From: Chondrilla cf. caribensis
Lineage: Eukaryota; Porifera; Demospongiae; Chondrillida; Chondrillidae
Assembly (NCBI GenBank): GCA_964020155.1
Contig: OZ026563.1
Span: 2,601,940-2,665,939 of the forward strand
Direction of reading: 5' to 3'
Length of the DNA stretch: 64,000 bases
A model generated the notes under the pieces. That model had not been told where the DNA came from and searched no databases. It saw nothing but the letters and a program-made list of their open reading frames with translations. Positions 63,838-64,000 of this stretch are shown here, piece by piece (the stretch's first letter is position 1; each line of letters begins with the position of its first letter). Position numbers and translations under genes: made by a program.

Positions 63838-63945
63838 TCCAATTTGTGACATTCAGATTGAGCAAAGAGCATCTGAAATGTTATGGGTTTGGATAATAAC
63901 TTTCTTTGATCGAACTCAGTCAATTCAAGATAATATGCACTTTGA
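63838..63945 (+). pseudogene. Relic of a third PAF-AH copy (exon 4 region)
   Basis: The sequence resembles the intron 3-exon 4 junction of the two intact genes (TTGTGAC..TTCAG..AGCAAAGAGCATCTGAAATG). It then jumps to the end of the exon (GGATAATAACTTT, AGTCAATTCAAG), having lost the central part encoding the DFITNLDGGKG segment. It cannot encode a functional exon. Confidence 0.75.
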
Positions 63946-64000
63946 TCTGAAGAAGGATATTGTGTTCAATGCAGTTATGTGCATAGTTATAGTTCTTAGA

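Overview
The window is eukaryotic nuclear DNA from an early-branching animal, most likely a sponge. Genes are dense and short-introned (most introns 60-500 bp, GT-AG). The repertoire is metazoan: enhancer-of-zeste, APC2, mitochondrial GrpE, holocarboxylase synthetase, FUBP, CACYBP, UNC93, PAF acetylhydrolase and a collagen-like secreted protein. Non-coding DNA is AT-rich and packed with GTAC/TACGTA words and CA/TG microsatellites. The species cannot be named from the sequence alone. All exon coordinates were derived by hand from splice signals and reading phase. For most genes the phases close exactly to a stop codon.

Layout. 142-2204 (+): last five exons of an unrecognised gene. 3002-3217 (-): possible small membrane protein. 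3392-8648 (+): FUBP/KSRP-type KH protein with three KH domains, its intron carrying a MITE and a smaller inverted-repeat element. 10068-12192 (-): CACYBP/SIP. 12277-15102 (+): holocarboxylase synthetase copy 1. 15756-17069 (-): intronless collagen-like secreted protein. 17943-18776: dead hAT transposon with an intact 8-bp target duplication. 19085-19245: relic UNC93 exon. 19928-22868 (-): UNC93-like membrane protein. 23785-24861 (+): intronless threonine aldolase. 25226-28734 (+): holocarboxylase synthetase copy 2. 29430-30233: transposable-element debris. 30584-38574 (-): enhancer of zeste (EZH), 19 exons, with an unexplained opposite-strand ORF pair in its second intron. 38856-39623 (+): intronless orphan protein with a C-terminal membrane helix. 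40080-40560: Ty3/gypsy relic. 41258-43311 (-): mitochondrial GrpE. 43864-44890 (+): small two-helix membrane protein whose intron is a 421-bp CA microsatellite. 46012-54680 (-): APC2, about 20 exons. 54727-57773 and 59841-63143 (+): tandem intact PAF acetylhydrolase genes, followed by a relic of a third.

The genes do not form one pathway. Two themes stand out. First, local duplication is active: two holocarboxylase synthetases 13 kb apart whose exons are a mosaic of near-identical and diverged blocks, tandem PAF acetylhydrolases plus a fragment, and an UNC93 exon relic. Second, many genes are arranged head to head with very short shared promoters (46-281 bp).
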